Shown: positions 45,146-55,299, counted from the stretch's first letter. The stretch is 64,000 nucleotides of DNA from Acidimicrobiia bacterium (GCA_016871175.1 VFZL01000021.1:1-64000), one strand, 5' to 3'. Notes: generated from the letters alone by a model not told the origin. Numbers and translations: made by a program.

Positions 45146-47284
45146 ATGAACCGTCTCGCGCGTGAGCGCAGCCCCTACCTACTGCAGCATGCGACCAACC
45201 CAGTGCACTGGTTCCCGTGGGGTGACGACGCGTGTGCGGCGGCACGCCGCGAGAACAAGCCAATCTTCCTGTCGATTGGCTACTCGACGTGTCATTGGTG
45301 TCACGTCATGGCACACGAGTCGTTCGAGAGCGAGGCCGTCGCGGTGCTGCTCAACGAACACTTCATCTCTGTCAAGGTTGACCGCGAGGAGCGGCCAGAT
45401 GTCGATCGCGTTTACATGACGTACGTGCAGGCGACGACGGGATCCGGTGGATGGCCAATGAGCGTGTGGCTCACGCCGGAGCTCAGGCCCTTCTACGGCG
45501 GCACGTACTTTCCGCCCATCTCTCGATGGGGACGTCCCGGCTTCATCGAGGTCCTGGAGGAGATCGCACGCTTGTGGCAGAGGGATCAGGCGAGGCTGTG
45601 CGCGTCGGCCGATGAGGTGATCGCGCAGCTCGCCGCGCACGCGGGCGAATTGCCAGCCGACGCCATCCCCCAGGCGTCCGCGCTCGAGCGCGCCGCAGAG
45701 CAGTTCGCGCACAGCTTCGACCAGCGGTGTGGTGGCTTCGGTCAGGCACCGAAGTTTCCACGTCCGACCGAGCTCCTCTTCCTGCTTCGCGAGTTCGCGC
45801 GCACGGGTCGCGTCGAGTGGCGGGAGATGGTGTCCCAGACGCTCCGCGCGATGGCGCTTGGCGGGATGCGCGACCACGTGGGCGGCGGGTTCCACCGCTA
45901 TTCAGTGGATCGCGAATGGCGCGTGCCGCACTTCGAGAAGATGCTGTACGACCAGGCCCAGCTGGCGGTGGCGTACATCGAGGGTGCCCAGGCCACTGGT
46001 GACCGATTCTTTCTGGAGGTGGCGAAAGACACGCTGCAGTACGTCTTACGGGAGATGACCGACGCTGCGGGCGGGTTCTATTCGGCCGAAGACGCGGACA
46101 GCGTGCCGCCAGAGCACGCGAACGATCCCGCCGCGCATAAGATGGAGGGCGCCTTCTACCTCTGGACGCGCGACGAGATCGATCAACTGTTCGGGGCCGA
46201 CGCAGACGTCGTGGCTCGCGTCTTTGGCGTCCAGCGCGACGGAGGCGCACCGGCAGATCCGCACGGAGAGTTCGTGGGCAAGAACATCCTGTACGTCGCA
46301 GAAACGCCACAAGCTGTCGCTGCCCGGACCGGGCGTGCGGTGGAAGAAGTCGACACGGTGGTGAGCCGGGCCCGCGTGACGCTCTTCGAAGCGCGGCTGC
46401 CGCGGCCGCGGCCGCACCTGGACGACAAGGTGCTGACCGCGTGGAACGGCCTGATGATCGCGGCGCTCGGGCGCATGGCGCGGGTGACGCGTGACCTTGG
46501 GGATCGGACCGACGCGGAGGTGGCGGCGTATCTCGAGGCTGCGCGTCGGGCCGCGACGTTCGTCAAGACCCGACTCTGGAGCGACGAAACCCGTTTGCTC
46601 CTGCGTCGGTATCGCGATGGCCACGCCGAAATCGAGGGCTACGCGGAGGACTACGCGTATCTGATCTTCGGACTGCTGGAACTCTTCCTTGCCGATCTGG
46701 ACCCAGCGTGGTTGACCTGGGCGATTGAGCTTCAACGTCGGCAGGACGAGTTGTTCTGGGACGAGGGCGGTGGTGGCTGGTTCAGCACGACGGGTCACGA
46801 CCAGACGGTGCTGCTGCGCATGAAGGAGACCTACGATGGCGCCGAGCCGACGGCGACATCCGTCGGGGCCGCGAACCTCCTGACCTTGTCGCTCTTGCTC
46901 GACGAGTCGGTGTGGCGCGAACGTCTCGCGCAGGCGCTGCGGGCCTTCGGCACACCGCTCGACCGGATGGGCCGCGCCGTGCCGATGATGGCGGCTGTCC
47001 TCTCGCAGTACACCTCTCGTCCGGCCCACGTTGTCGTGGTCGGTGCGAGTGGGGCCGACATGGCACGTGGGTTGGCGCTCCACTATCTGCCGCAGGCGAT
47101 CACGATCGTCGCCAGTCCCGAGCAACAGCGGCGCCTCTCCGACGTCTTGCCGCTCGTGAAAGCGATGGCGCCAGTGGACGGTGGCGCGGCGACGGCCTAC
47201 GTGTGCAGGGACTTCACGTGCCTGCCGCCGATGACCGCTGTTGCACAGGTCGTGCAGGAGTTGGCGGCAGTCGCCGCGCGGTGA
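45146..47284 (+). CDS. YyaL/SPATA20-like thioredoxin-domain protein
   Basis: A 712-residue protein. The N-terminal thioredoxin-like domain carries CHWCHVM (near residue 53), as in DUF255 proteins. The remainder forms a six-hairpin (alpha/alpha) barrel resembling N-acylglucosamine epimerases ([17 protein letters not shown]-like [27 protein letters not shown]). Activity is uncertain; cellobiose epimerase-like and redox roles have been suggested for relatives. CATAAT ends 6 nt before the ATG, so a leaderless transcript is possible. A small gene follows 13 bp after the stop. Confidence 0.92.
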   Translation: MNRLARERSPYLLQHATNPVHWFPWGDDACAAARRENKPIFLSIGYSTCHWCHVMAHESFESEAVAVLLNEHFISVKVDREERPDVDRVYMTYVQATTGSGGWPMSVWLTPELRPFYGGTYFPPISRWGRPGFIEVLEEIARLWQRDQARLCASADEVIAQLAAHAGELPADAIPQASALERAAEQFAHSFDQRCGGFGQAPKFPRPTELLFLLREFARTGRVEWREMVSQTLRAMALGGMRDHVGGGFHRYSVDREWRVPHFEKMLYDQAQLAVAYIEGAQATGDRFFLEVAKDTLQYVLREMTDAAGGFYSAEDADSVPPEHANDPAAHKMEGAFYLWTRDEIDQLFGADADVVARVFGVQRDGGAPADPHGEFVGKNILYVAETPQAVAARTGRAVEEVDTVVSRARVTLFEARLPRPRPHLDDKVLTAWNGLMIAALGRMARVTRDLGDRTDAEVAAYLEAARRAATFVKTRLWSDETRLLLRRYRDGHAEIEGYAEDYAYLIFGLLELFLADLDPAWLTWAIELQRRQDELFWDEGGGGWFSTTGHDQTVLLRMKETYDGAEPTATSVGAANLLTLSLLLDESVWRERLAQALRAFGTPLDRMGRAVPMMAAVLSQYTSRPAHVVVVGASGADMARGLALHYLPQAITIVASPEQQRRLSDVLPLVKAMAPVDGGAATAYVCRDFTCLPPMTAVAQVVQELAAVAAR

Positions 47285-47297
47285 AGGGAGTCTGGGT

Positions 47298-47642
47298 GTG
47301 GATGTGGATATCTGGCTACGGGGCGAGAACATCGCGACCACGCGACGGTTGGCTGGGATCGAGCGCGATGCGGCCACCTGGACAGACGTGGACGTCCGGG
47401 CCGTGCTCGAGGGCATGCTCGATGCGATGTACCGGTTGAAGCACCCGACGCAGGAGTCTGGCCCCATCGCGCTTCGCGGCCTCAGCTGGATCGTCAATCC
47501 CTATGAGGAGGGTGGCGTGCTCATCGCGATCGAGATCTCGATGGGCGCCGCCGTCTGTGGTCCGTTTGCCATCGACAAGACGGTGCTCGAGAACATGATC
47601 GCACGGGTCCTCGCGGCGCCGACCTCGCCGACCGTCCACTGA
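47298..47642 (+). CDS. Small cytosolic protein of unknown function
   Basis: A 114-residue protein starting at GTG 47298 with AAGGGAG upstream. No signal or membrane segment. Residues include DVRAVLEGMLDAMYRLKH, a loop with RGLSWIVNPYEEGGVLIAIEISMG, then an Ala/Pro-rich tail. It follows the YyaL-type gene by 13 bp and is probably co-transcribed with it. I do not recognise the family. Confidence 0.6.
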   Translation: MDVDIWLRGENIATTRRLAGIERDAATWTDVDVRAVLEGMLDAMYRLKHPTQESGPIALRGLSWIVNPYEEGGVLIAIEISMGAAVCGPFAIDKTVLENMIARVLAAPTSPTVH

Positions 47643-47643
47643 G

Positions 47644-48344
47644 TCATGCATCCGTACGGCGTCGCGCGGCCAGCCGCGAGGTCACCAGCAGCTTGATCGC
47701 TTGAAACCCATCGCGCCAGCGGATCTTCTTGCCCGCAGCCTTGGTCCGGGGAGTGAACCGCACCGCGTGCTCCTCGATTCGATGACCGCGTCGGAGAAGC
47801 TGCGCGGTGATCTCGGGTTCGATGTCGAAGCGGTCGCAGGTGAGCGTGAGGCTGCGAGCAACCTCGGTTCGCATCACCTTGTAGCAGGTTTCCATGTCGG
47901 TCAGCGACGAACCGTACAGCAGATTCGTCAAGCCTGTGAGCAGGCGGTTGCCAAGCAGTCCGATGCCCGACGCCGCGCCAGCGCCGTTCATGAATCGCGA
48001 CCCGTACACGACGCTGACCGTTCCGGACAGAATGGGTGCAACAAGGCCTGCGAGTTGAGTCGGATCCAGTTCGAGATCTGCGTCCTGGATCGCAACAACC
48101 GTCCCACGCGCGCGCGCCAGTCCGGCACGGACCGCGTGTCCTTTGCCCCGATTGCCGTGAGGTGCACGACCTCCAGCGAGGGCTCTGCACTCAGCGCCTC
48201 GAGCACGTCGCGCGTCCCGTCGTTCACCACGATGATTTGACGAGGCGCGGGCAGCGGCATCGCCAGCAGGAGCCGGATGACGGTGCCGATGGTCGCCTCC
48301 TCGTTGTAGACGGGAACGACAATCGAGATGAGGTCGGCGGACAC
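47644..48344 (-). pseudogene. Family 2 glycosyltransferase (dolichol-phosphate mannosyltransferase type), frameshifted
   Basis: GTG 48344 starts LISIVVPVYNEEATIGTVIRLL and QIIVVNDGTRD (the usual DDGS is NDGT). At about 48157 one base is missing: VVHLT should continue GNRGKGHAVRAGL, one frame over. From there AIQDADLELDP (DxD), VVYGSRFMNG and DMETCYKVMRTEV run to 47644. The last 40 residues (EEHAVRFTPRTKAAGKKIRWRDG) match polyprenol-phosphate glycosyltransferases that feed periplasmic or cell-wall transfer. TACAAT occurs about 16 nt before GTG. It ends 1 bp after the convergent small gene. Confidence 0.8.
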
Positions 48345-48388
48345 GAGGCTGAAGAACCGGATTGTACCCGGGTTCCGGCCGCTGTGGT

Positions 48389-50088
48389 CTACGGAGGCGG
48401 AGGCAGGTGTTCGTCGGCGCACGTCACCGGCCGCCGTTGACCGACGACGGTGGCGGTGTCGAATCGCACCAGCTCCTCCAGGTCCACGCGCACCGACGTC
48501 GAGACCGCATCGAGGTCGACGATCGCATACGGGAGGGCCGTCGATTGATACCAGCGGAGGCTGGTCTGAGTCAGGTCATAGGTGGCGTCATCAGTCGTCC
48601 GAGGCGACGCCCGTGGGTTGCGCAACACCGCCAAGTGCAGCCAGTACGCCGTGTCGTCGTCGGTCACCATGTAGGCGATGCACCCGCGGGGAAGGTGATC
48701 GCGCGCCCAGACGCCGGCCCTCCAGATGGGCTCGCTGATCGCGTGGGCCTCAGGGGGACGTCTCCAGAGGCGAATGCCGGATTCGACGAGGGAGACAGCG
48801 AGAAGGAGGGACGCGAGGCGGCACGGCGAGAGTCGCTGGAGACCCATGTCAGCGGGCCCGCGCGAGAGTGCGACGGTGGCCAGTGTAGCAAGGGGATACG
48901 GCAGCAGATACAGCGTCTTGAATGCCATGTACGCGGAGGCGTTTCCGGCTCCGAGCGCCTGCAGGTACAGCACGCTCCACTGCGCGGCGATCCCCAGCAG
49001 CAGCCACAGGGTCGGCCGTGCAGATGGCGCGCCCCGAGCGGCGAAGAGCCCGAGGAGTGCGAGGATCGGGAGCACGGGTCCGAACGTCCAGAGATCCGGC
49101 CGCAGCACCGCACCAGGCGTGCCACTCATGCCAAGGAGCGCGCTCCGTCCGGCGATGTAGGTTGCGGCCACCGAGACGGGTGGCACCAGCGCCCAGGCGG
49201 TGTGGACAGCGCGCGTCCGGAGAGAGATTTCTCCGCGGAACACGAGCAGTCCGACGAGCGCCACCACCGGCGGGCCGAGATCGATCGGCCAGGCGAGAAA
49301 GGCCCCGCACGCGAAGAGGCCGTACAGCGCCATCGGCCGGCGACGTGGACTGGCGTTCCACACGCCGAGGGCCCACCACATGCCGATGACGAACGTCTCG
49401 GACATCGCCTGTGGCAGGAACCCGTCCCGCATGAAGGAGTCGAAGACGTACGGGTGTGGCACCAGCGCGAAGGCTGAGGCGGCGAATGCCAGCAACACAC
49501 GCTCTGGGTACGGGCCACCCAAGCGGGAGGCCATCAGATACACGAATCCGATCTTGAGTGCGACGGCAGTCGGACGACGGCATGAATCACGTGTAGACCG
49601 TCAGTGCCATGCCATCGGCCGGCGAGCGCCGCAAGGACGTGGACACCCGGGGTGTAATCGGTCATCTCGGCGAGGTAGGGGCTCACGTCCGGTCCGCGCG
49701 GAAGGCGCCAGTGACGTTCGATGTAATCAACCAGTTGGAGATGATGGGTCAGGTCACCTTGGCTCCCCAACGGCAAGAGCGAGGGCGCAGCCCGCCACAG
49801 CATCCAGCCGAGGGGAATCGCGACCACGGCCAGATACCTGATCAGCTCCGGGACGGAGGCGTGCGCACCTGTGAAGAGCCGCCAGCCGATGACCGCAGTG
49901 AACACGGCCGCGACCGGTGCGACCAGCGATGGAGAGAAAGCGAGGCCGACGAGATGGCACCCGTAGACGACGAGGATGGCCACGCAGAACGCGGAGACCA
50001 TTGTCGCCGCGAAGGCCTCGGCAGCGCTCAACGGTCCGCTCTGGCGATGCGACGGCTCCAAACGGCGTGACGGTTCTCGATGTCGCAC
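48389..50088 (-). pseudogene. Polytopic membrane glycosyltransferase-like protein, frameshifted
   Basis: A large multi-spanning protein. The N-terminal part has several hydrophobic helices (VSAFCVAILVVYGCHLVGLA) and a periplasmic-loop motif SQGDLTHHLQLVDYIERHW, which resembles GT-C enzymes that use polyprenol sugars. Near 49572 one base is lost: DGLHVIHAVV leaves the frame where AVALKIGFVYLMASRLGG continues it. The second part has seven or more membrane helices and a soluble C-terminus (VWARDHLPRGCIAYMVTDDD). GTG 50088 is taken as start; others exist. It lies beside the GT2 gene and diverges from the GT4 gene, so a joint role in surface glycans is likely. Substrate unknown. Confidence 0.65.
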
Positions 50089-50110
50089 GGGCGCGTGGGT
50101 TCGCGCGAGT

Positions 50111-50126
50111 ATACAGGGACCTGTAT
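50111..50126. promoter_or_regulatory. Operator-like palindrome between divergent surface-glycan genes
   Basis: ATACAGG GA CCTGTAT is a perfect 7-bp inverted repeat with a 2-nt spacer. It overlaps a -10-like TATACA (50110-50115) and lies 15 bp before GTG 50141 and 23 bp from the divergent start at 50088. It is well placed for a repressor. Confidence 0.5.
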
Positions 50127-50140
50127 TAGCCTTGTGGTCT

Positions 50141-51403
50141 GTGCCCGCCGACTCTTCGCTCCGCGTCGTCATCTTGACGACGTATTTCTCCCCGGTCATT
50201 GGCGGCGTCGAGAGCACGGCTGATCGGCTGGCGAGATACCTGTCCCGGGTTGGCCGTGCGGAGACGTGCGTCCTCACGAAGCGGGTGTCGCGCGACCTCC
50301 CCGACGAGGAGCGCATGGACGGCGTCAGGGTGGTCCGGATCGGTGCTCATGGCGATCGGAATCCGTCGGGGAAGTGGCGTCTGATTCCGGCGGCATTGCG
50401 TTGGTTACTCGCACATCGCGAGGAGTACGACGTCGTGGCCTGCATCGACTACCGGGGCATTGGGATCGCCGGACTATTGGCGCGCGTGGTGACGAAGCGG
50501 CCAGTCCTGTTCCAGGCACAGACGACGGGAGTGCTCTCGGGCGTCAATGCGGATCACGCGCTGCAACGCTGGGGAATCGCGCCGAGTACCGTGGTGGGCC
50601 GTGCGGTGAGGGCGCTCGTGACGCGGCTCTATGCCAGAGCCGACGCCTTCGCGTGCATCGCACATGACATCCAGCGAGAGACGCAGGACGCTGGCGTTCC
50701 GCCCGAACGCATCCACTTCTTACCCAACCCCGTTGATACCGATCGCTTTCGTCCGCCGACGGAATCCGAGCGCCTGACGCTGCGCGCGGCCTATGGGGTT
50801 GGAGACGACCGCGTGGTGGTGGCGTTTGCCGGACGCTTGAGCCGGGAGAAGGGACTGTCTGAGCTTCTTGAGGCGTGGCGTGTGTTGGCTGAGCGCAGCT
50901 GGGACGCCGGACCGACTGCGATCGGATCGCGAGTTCCGCTGTTGATCGTCGCGGGGCCGGACATGCCCGGCCACGCGTGGGACCTCGGAGTTGCGGCTCG
51001 GGCGTTCGTCGCCGAGCACGGCATCGACTCCTCGGTCCGTTTCGTCGGGCCGTTGAATGATGTCGCGTCGCTCTATCAGGCCGCCGACATCGCCGTGGTG
51101 CCGTCGCACTTCGAGGCGTTGGGACTGTCAGCGCTGGAGGCGCTGGCGTGCGGAACGCCTGTTGTCGCCTCGTCGGTTGGGGGTCTGCTCGACTTCATCC
51201 AGGACGATGTGAATGGCGCCCTCTGCCAACCCCGGGATTCGGCCGCTATTGCCGAGCAGCTGGGTCGCCTCATTCGGGACACCGATCGGCGTCGCCGACT
51301 ATCGAGTCAGGCGCGGGCGACGGTGGAGCGCACGTACAGTGAGCAACTGGTCCTGGCGCGGTTCACCGAGGTGCTCAGAGCCTTAGGATCGCGGCGGCGA
51401 TGA
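50141..51403 (+). CDS. Family 4 glycosyltransferase
   Basis: A 420-residue GT-B enzyme from GTG 50141. N-domain: VVILTTYFSPVIGGVESTADRLA; C-domain: VVVAFAGRLSREKGLSELLEAW, then SLYQAADIAVVPSHFEALGLSALEALACGTPVV, containing the retaining-enzyme acidic motif. GT4 enzymes build polysaccharide, glycolipid or lipopolysaccharide parts from nucleotide sugars. It is divergent from the membrane glycosyltransferase-like gene and overlaps the antiporter gene 3-prime end by 29 bp on the opposite strand. Confidence 0.92.
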   Translation: MPADSSLRVVILTTYFSPVIGGVESTADRLARYLSRVGRAETCVLTKRVSRDLPDEERMDGVRVVRIGAHGDRNPSGKWRLIPAALRWLLAHREEYDVVACIDYRGIGIAGLLARVVTKRPVLFQAQTTGVLSGVNADHALQRWGIAPSTVVGRAVRALVTRLYARADAFACIAHDIQRETQDAGVPPERIHFLPNPVDTDRFRPPTESERLTLRAAYGVGDDRVVVAFAGRLSREKGLSELLEAWRVLAERSWDAGPTAIGSRVPLLIVAGPDMPGHAWDLGVAARAFVAEHGIDSSVRFVGPLNDVASLYQAADIAVVPSHFEALGLSALEALACGTPVVASSVGGLLDFIQDDVNGALCQPRDSAAIAEQLGRLIRDTDRRRRLSSQARATVERTYSEQLVLARFTEVLRALGSRRR

Positions 51404-52796
51404 GAGTGGGCGGGAGCGCGGCGACAAAGAGGCCCAGTGGGTTGACGGCGCCATCGAAGAAACGGGAGAGCAGCGCCTGGCCGGCGGGGTTGGGTGCGTT
51501 GGCGATGATGGTCAATCCCCCGCCGGTCACTGCGCCGCCGACGACGGCAACTTTCATCGATTCGCTGAGATTCGGGACGAGCGTGGCGAGGTAGGTGACG
51601 AGCGCGTTGTCATTGAAGGCCGTGAGCACCGTCGCGCCGAGGAACAGGGTCTGCTCCGACAGGGCGGCCAGGGTTGGCGCGATCCACCAGGCTTGAAGGC
51701 CGCCGTGAATGACCAGGCCTCCCAGGAAGAACCCTACCAGAAGGGGTGCCCGCAGGGCGACGAAGCTCTGATAGGCCGCTGTCGCGCGGACGAAGCCGAG
51801 GAAGAACAGGAACCCGCCCAGGAAGAGGGCTGGGTGGTGGGCATTAAGGACGGTCCACGCGATAAAGGCGATGTGCACGGCAATGACCCAGCCGGGCACT
51901 GGCAGCAGGGACCCGCCCGCCGAGGCGGCGTCTTCGTCAGGTCGCTCGACATCGCGAACCGGGGGATGCTTGTTGAGCGTCCGCCACTCGCGACGGAACA
52001 CCACGAAACACCCTATCGTTGAAATCAGGATGGCGATCACGGCGCGCCAGCCGAAGCGGAGAACCATGAAGCTCGAGTCCCAGGCCCACGGGCGAGCCAC
52101 CATCAGCACGGGCGGGGCAGCGAAGTGCGTCAGCGTGCCGCCAATCGACACGTTCACGAAGAGCAGGCCCAGCGTGGCGTAGCGAAGGGCACGCGACGGT
52201 TGCAGATCGAAGAATTGACGGCCGAGAAGGAGGGCGCTGATGGTCATCGCCGCGGGCTCAGTGATGAACGATCCCAGCAGCGGACCGACGCTCACGATCG
52301 AGAGCCACCAGGCTGCGGGCATTCCGCCGCCGAGACTGGCCACCCGGCGCAGCGCACTCTCCGCAAACAGCACCACCGGCCGCGTGGATGCCAAGGCCAT
52401 GATCACGACAACGAACAGCGGCTCTCTGTAGTTCACGCCTTCGTCGACGTAGGAGGTCGCCGCGTCCCACCCGTGATACACGGAGGCGGCGGCGAGGAGC
52501 ACGACGGCCCACAACCCGAACACGACCTCCACCTCCCCGAAGAAGTGGAGGAGCTCTGCCCACACGTGTGGCGTCGGCGCGACGCCAGCCGCCCGCGCGC
52601 GCGCCTCGTGGGCCCGCTGGACATGGTGCGCGCGTTCGGTGAACTTCGCGGCAGCGAACGTGTGGACGACCGCCAACGCGAAGACGCCGGTCGCGACCGC
52701 GTTGAAGGGTTCGAACGCGACTCGATCGCCCAGCGTTGCCACCAGCCCGGCGGACGAGGGTGGCGGATACGCGTCGACTGGAAGGGGGAACGTCAT
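51375..52796 (-). CDS. Putative Na+/H+ antiporter (Na_H_antiport_3-like)
   Basis: A 473-residue polytopic protein from ATG 52796; the extension to 52898 precedes the first transmembrane span without signal-like features. About eleven hydrophobic spans. GSFITEPAAMTISALLL, TAFNDNALVTYLATLVPNLSE and GGGLTIIANAPNPAG are ion-pathway motifs of this group. The first 90 residues include a cytosolic stretch rich in His and Arg. It is convergent with the GT4 gene. Ion specificity is from family knowledge. Confidence 0.85.
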   Translation of the reverse strand: MTFPLPVDAYPPPSSAGLVATLGDRVAFEPFNAVATGVFALAVVHTFAAAKFTERAHHVQRAHEARARAAGVAPTPHVWAELLHFFGEVEVVFGLWAVVLLAAASVYHGWDAATSYVDEGVNYREPLFVVVIMALASTRPVVLFAESALRRVASLGGGMPAAWWLSIVSVGPLLGSFITEPAAMTISALLLGRQFFDLQPSRALRYATLGLLFVNVSIGGTLTHFAAPPVLMVARPWAWDSSFMVLRFGWRAVIAILISTIGCFVVFRREWRTLNKHPPVRDVERPDEDAASAGGSLLPVPGWVIAVHIAFIAWTVLNAHHPALFLGGFLFFLGFVRATAAYQSFVALRAPLLVGFFLGGLVIHGGLQAWWIAPTLAALSEQTLFLGATVLTAFNDNALVTYLATLVPNLSESMKVAVVGGAVTGGGLTIIANAPNPAGQALLSRFFDGAVNPLGLFVAALPPTLIAAAILRL

Positions 52797-53006
52797 GCGT
52801 CGCTCATCAACTGTCTCGTGGCCCTGGCCTGGTCGCTCGTGAGAACCAACGCGTGTGCATAGGGGGCTGCAAGGACGACCCAGGCGACAACAACGCACGG
52901 AATCGGCCTGTGGACCAGTATAGGCCGTCGCCCCTCCGACGCGCAGTCACGGCGCGGTTGGGGTACCATAAGCCAGTTTCCAAGAACACGGAGGAGGCAC
53001 AGCGTC

Positions 53007-53750
53007 ATGAACGCGAAAGTCGTCCTGACGGTTGGGTGCATCGCCGCGGCCGCTGCGCTTTGCGTGGGATCGGCTCTGGTCGGCGCCCAAACGCCTACCG
53101 CATCCGCATCTCCAAGCCAGATACCGGACTTGGGCGGGATCTGGGACGGGACCACCCGGGCACGCCCGGTAAACAGCGAGCGCGTCCCGTGGGGGAAGGA
53201 GAACTTCCCTGAGTTGAACGAGCGGGCACTGGCGTACCAGAAGGTGTTCGACGAAGCGCTGTCGCCGAAGTACGACTGCCAGCCATCCACGTCGCCGGCC
53301 ATCCAATACGACCCCTACTCGATGCAGGTGTCGCAGTGGCCTGATCGAGTGGTGTTCCGGTACGAGAAAGACGACCAAGTGCGCACGGTGTGGCTGGACG
53401 GTCGCAAGCCGACGATCTACGACTGGGGCATTCAAGGCTTCTCGGTCGGACGCTACGAGGGCAATGCACTGCTCGTCGAGACCGATCACTTCGTGTTCGA
53501 CATCACGGGATTCGACGACTACAACGGGATTCCCTCCTCGCAGTTGAAGAAGGTGCGGGAGCGGTACTGGCGCGAGGGCCAGGAGCTGAGAGCCACGGTC
53601 ACGGTCGAAGATCAGCTGTTCTTGAGGAAGCCGGCGTCGTACACGACGCGGTGGTTGCCTCAGCGACCGGGCTATCAGCTGAGTGCCTGGGATTGCGATC
53701 CGGAGACCTCTCGCGCACCCGTACGGATGATGCCGCAGAAGTACAAGTGA
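53007..53750 (+). CDS. Secreted protein of an Acidobacteriota-type family, unknown function
   Basis: A 247-residue exported protein. Signal peptide LTVGCIAAAAALCVGSALVGAQ; the mature part begins PDLGGIWDG, then IQYDPYSMQVSQWPDRVVFRYEKDDQVRTVWLDGRK and GRYEGNALLVETDHFVFD, a beta-rich fold frequent in these genomes, with no known role. GGAGG sits 10 nt before the ATG. It starts a run of four genes (DUF6152-like, then two membrane proteins) with gaps of 21-30 bp, so they are likely one operon. Confidence 0.82.
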   Translation: MNAKVVLTVGCIAAAAALCVGSALVGAQTPTASASPSQIPDLGGIWDGTTRARPVNSERVPWGKENFPELNERALAYQKVFDEALSPKYDCQPSTSPAIQYDPYSMQVSQWPDRVVFRYEKDDQVRTVWLDGRKPTIYDWGIQGFSVGRYEGNALLVETDHFVFDITGFDDYNGIPSSQLKKVRERYWREGQELRATVTVEDQLFLRKPASYTTRWLPQRPGYQLSAWDCDPETSRAPVRMMPQKYK

Positions 53751-53773
53751 GCTGGAAGAACGTAGGAGGCACC

Positions 53774-54199
53774 ATGACTAGTTGTCGGTGGACCGCGCTG
53801 GGCTTGGCGGCAGCGCTCATCGCGACCGTTCCCGTGATCGCGCACCACTCAAGCGCGCCGTTCTACGACGCGACGAAGAAGATCGAGGCGCAGGGGCCAG
53901 TGACCAAGCTGCTGTTGCGCAATCCGCACTCGTTCCTCTACTTCGAGTCGGAGGTGAACGGGAAGAAGGTCGAGTGGCAGGTCGAGCTCGGGCCCGCGGC
54001 GTCACTCACCCGAACGGGGTGGACCTCTGACACGCTGAAGCCTGGGACGATCGTCAGAGTCTCGGGACAACCGTCGCGTGCCGAGGGCTCATTCGGTATG
54101 TGCTGTGCGCGTATCACACGGCCCGACGGCAGCCCGATTACCCCTGGCGGCCGCGTGACGGAAGAGCAGCAGCCGCCTGGAGGCGGACTGTCGCGGTAG
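53774..54199 (+). CDS. DUF6152-like secreted protein
   Basis: A 141-residue protein with AGGAGG before ATG 53774. Signal peptide LGLAAALIATVPVIAHH; the mature part HHSSAPFYDATKKIEAQGPVTKLLLRNPHSFLYFE and KPGTIVRVSGQPSR fits the DUF6152 pattern, where the N-terminal His pair after cleavage and the OB-like beta fold suggest metal binding. Assignment is from memory of the family. Part of the 53007-55219 operon. Confidence 0.8.
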   Translation: MTSCRWTALGLAAALIATVPVIAHHSSAPFYDATKKIEAQGPVTKLLLRNPHSFLYFESEVNGKKVEWQVELGPAASLTRTGWTSDTLKPGTIVRVSGQPSRAEGSFGMCCARITRPDGSPITPGGRVTEEQQPPGGGLSR

Positions 54200-54220
54200 T
54201 CCATCGCAGGCCGAAGGGGG

Positions 54221-54700
54221 TTGCTAGCCGATCTACTTGCGTGGCTGGAGGGGACGCGCGTCGCGACGTGGACGAGAGAGTCACCTTCTCTCTGGGCCTA
54301 TCCGACGGTGCTCACGCTTCACACCGTGGGTCTCGCTATCGTCGTTGGGGTGAGCGCGGTCGTGGATCTGCGATTGCTCGGCGTCGCGCGGCGGGTACCG
54401 CTGGCGACGCTGATGCCGGCGTTTCGGCTGATCGCCTGGGGCTTTCTGCTCAACGCCGTCACGGGACTGCTGCTGCTCATCGCTGACGCGACGATGAAGA
54501 TGCGCCAGCCGGTGCTCTACGTGAAATTGGCCCTGATCGCGCTTGGGCTCAGGTGCACGGTGCTGGCCCGGAAGGAGATTCGGTACGGCCCCGTTGCCCC
54601 AACGTCCACGGTGTCGCCCAGGGCATCCGTGATCGCGATGGCGTCGCTCCTGCTTTGGGCAGCCGCCATCACCGCGGGCCGTCTGATGGCCTATCTGTAG
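54221..54700 (+). CDS. DUF6644-like membrane protein, first of pair
   Basis: A 159-residue protein with four predicted membrane spans (YPTVLTLHTVGLAIVVGVSAVVDL, GFLLNAVTGLLLLIA, VKLALIALGLR, ASLLLWAAAITAGRLM). The start TTG 54221 is adjacent to a G-rich run, so it may begin slightly later. A His inside span one and another Arg/Asp pair (VDLRLLG) are shared with the next gene, showing they are paralogues. A heme- or quinone-binding role is possible, but not shown. Confidence 0.75.
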   Translation: MLADLLAWLEGTRVATWTRESPSLWAYPTVLTLHTVGLAIVVGVSAVVDLRLLGVARRVPLATLMPAFRLIAWGFLLNAVTGLLLLIADATMKMRQPVLYVKLALIALGLRCTVLARKEIRYGPVAPTSTVSPRASVIAMASLLLWAAAITAGRLMAYL

Positions 54701-54730
54701 AGACCACGGGCGAAGCGCAATGCACATCCA

Positions 54731-55219
54731 ATGAATGCCGTCGTCGCGTGGATCCAGGCCACCGCGGTCTCACGCACGATCGTCGAGCAGCCCTGGATCT
54801 GGCCGGCCGCCGAGACCGCTCACTTCCTCGGTTTGGCCCTTCTCCTGGGAATCATCGGCCTTCTAGACCTCCGTTTGATGGGCTTTCTGCCTCGTATCCC
54901 GATCGGGGCTCTTCACGAGTTGGTGCCGTTTGCGCTGGGTGCCTTCGGGCTCAACGTCGTTTCGGGGGCGACCTTCCTGGTTGGCCATCCTGAGCAGTAC
55001 GCCCACAACATTGCGTGGTGGCTGAAGGCCGCATCCCTGGCTCTGGCCGGCGCGAATGCCCTCGTGTTCGAGCGGCTCTTTGCCAGACGAACGCTTGGGA
55101 TGCGGGAAGGCGAGCCGATGCCCGCCGCGGTGCGATGGATCGGGGCGATCTCGATGGCGGCCTGGCTGAGCGTGCTCTATTGGGGGCGGATGCTTCCGTT
55201 CATCGGCGACGCGTTCTAG
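54731..55219 (+). CDS. DUF6644-like membrane protein, second of pair
   Basis: A 162-residue four-span protein paralogous to the preceding one: AETAHFLGLALLLGIIGLLDLRLMG corresponds to LHTVGLAIVVGVSAVVDLRLLG. Spans follow near 80-100, 105-125 and 140-155. The shared His in span one and Asp-Leu-Arg after it may be functional. The two likely form a heterodimer or tandem pair in the inner membrane, with the two secreted proteins encoded upstream. Confidence 0.8.
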   Translation: MNAVVAWIQATAVSRTIVEQPWIWPAAETAHFLGLALLLGIIGLLDLRLMGFLPRIPIGALHELVPFALGAFGLNVVSGATFLVGHPEQYAHNIAWWLKAASLALAGANALVFERLFARRTLGMREGEPMPAAVRWIGAISMAAWLSVLYWGRMLPFIGDAF

Positions 55220-55299
55220 GGTTCGGGCCGTATTTCGTCGCGAGTGTAGCGCCGATTCCGATCTTCAGATAGGCGTACAATGAACGCTAGGGTCCGCAT

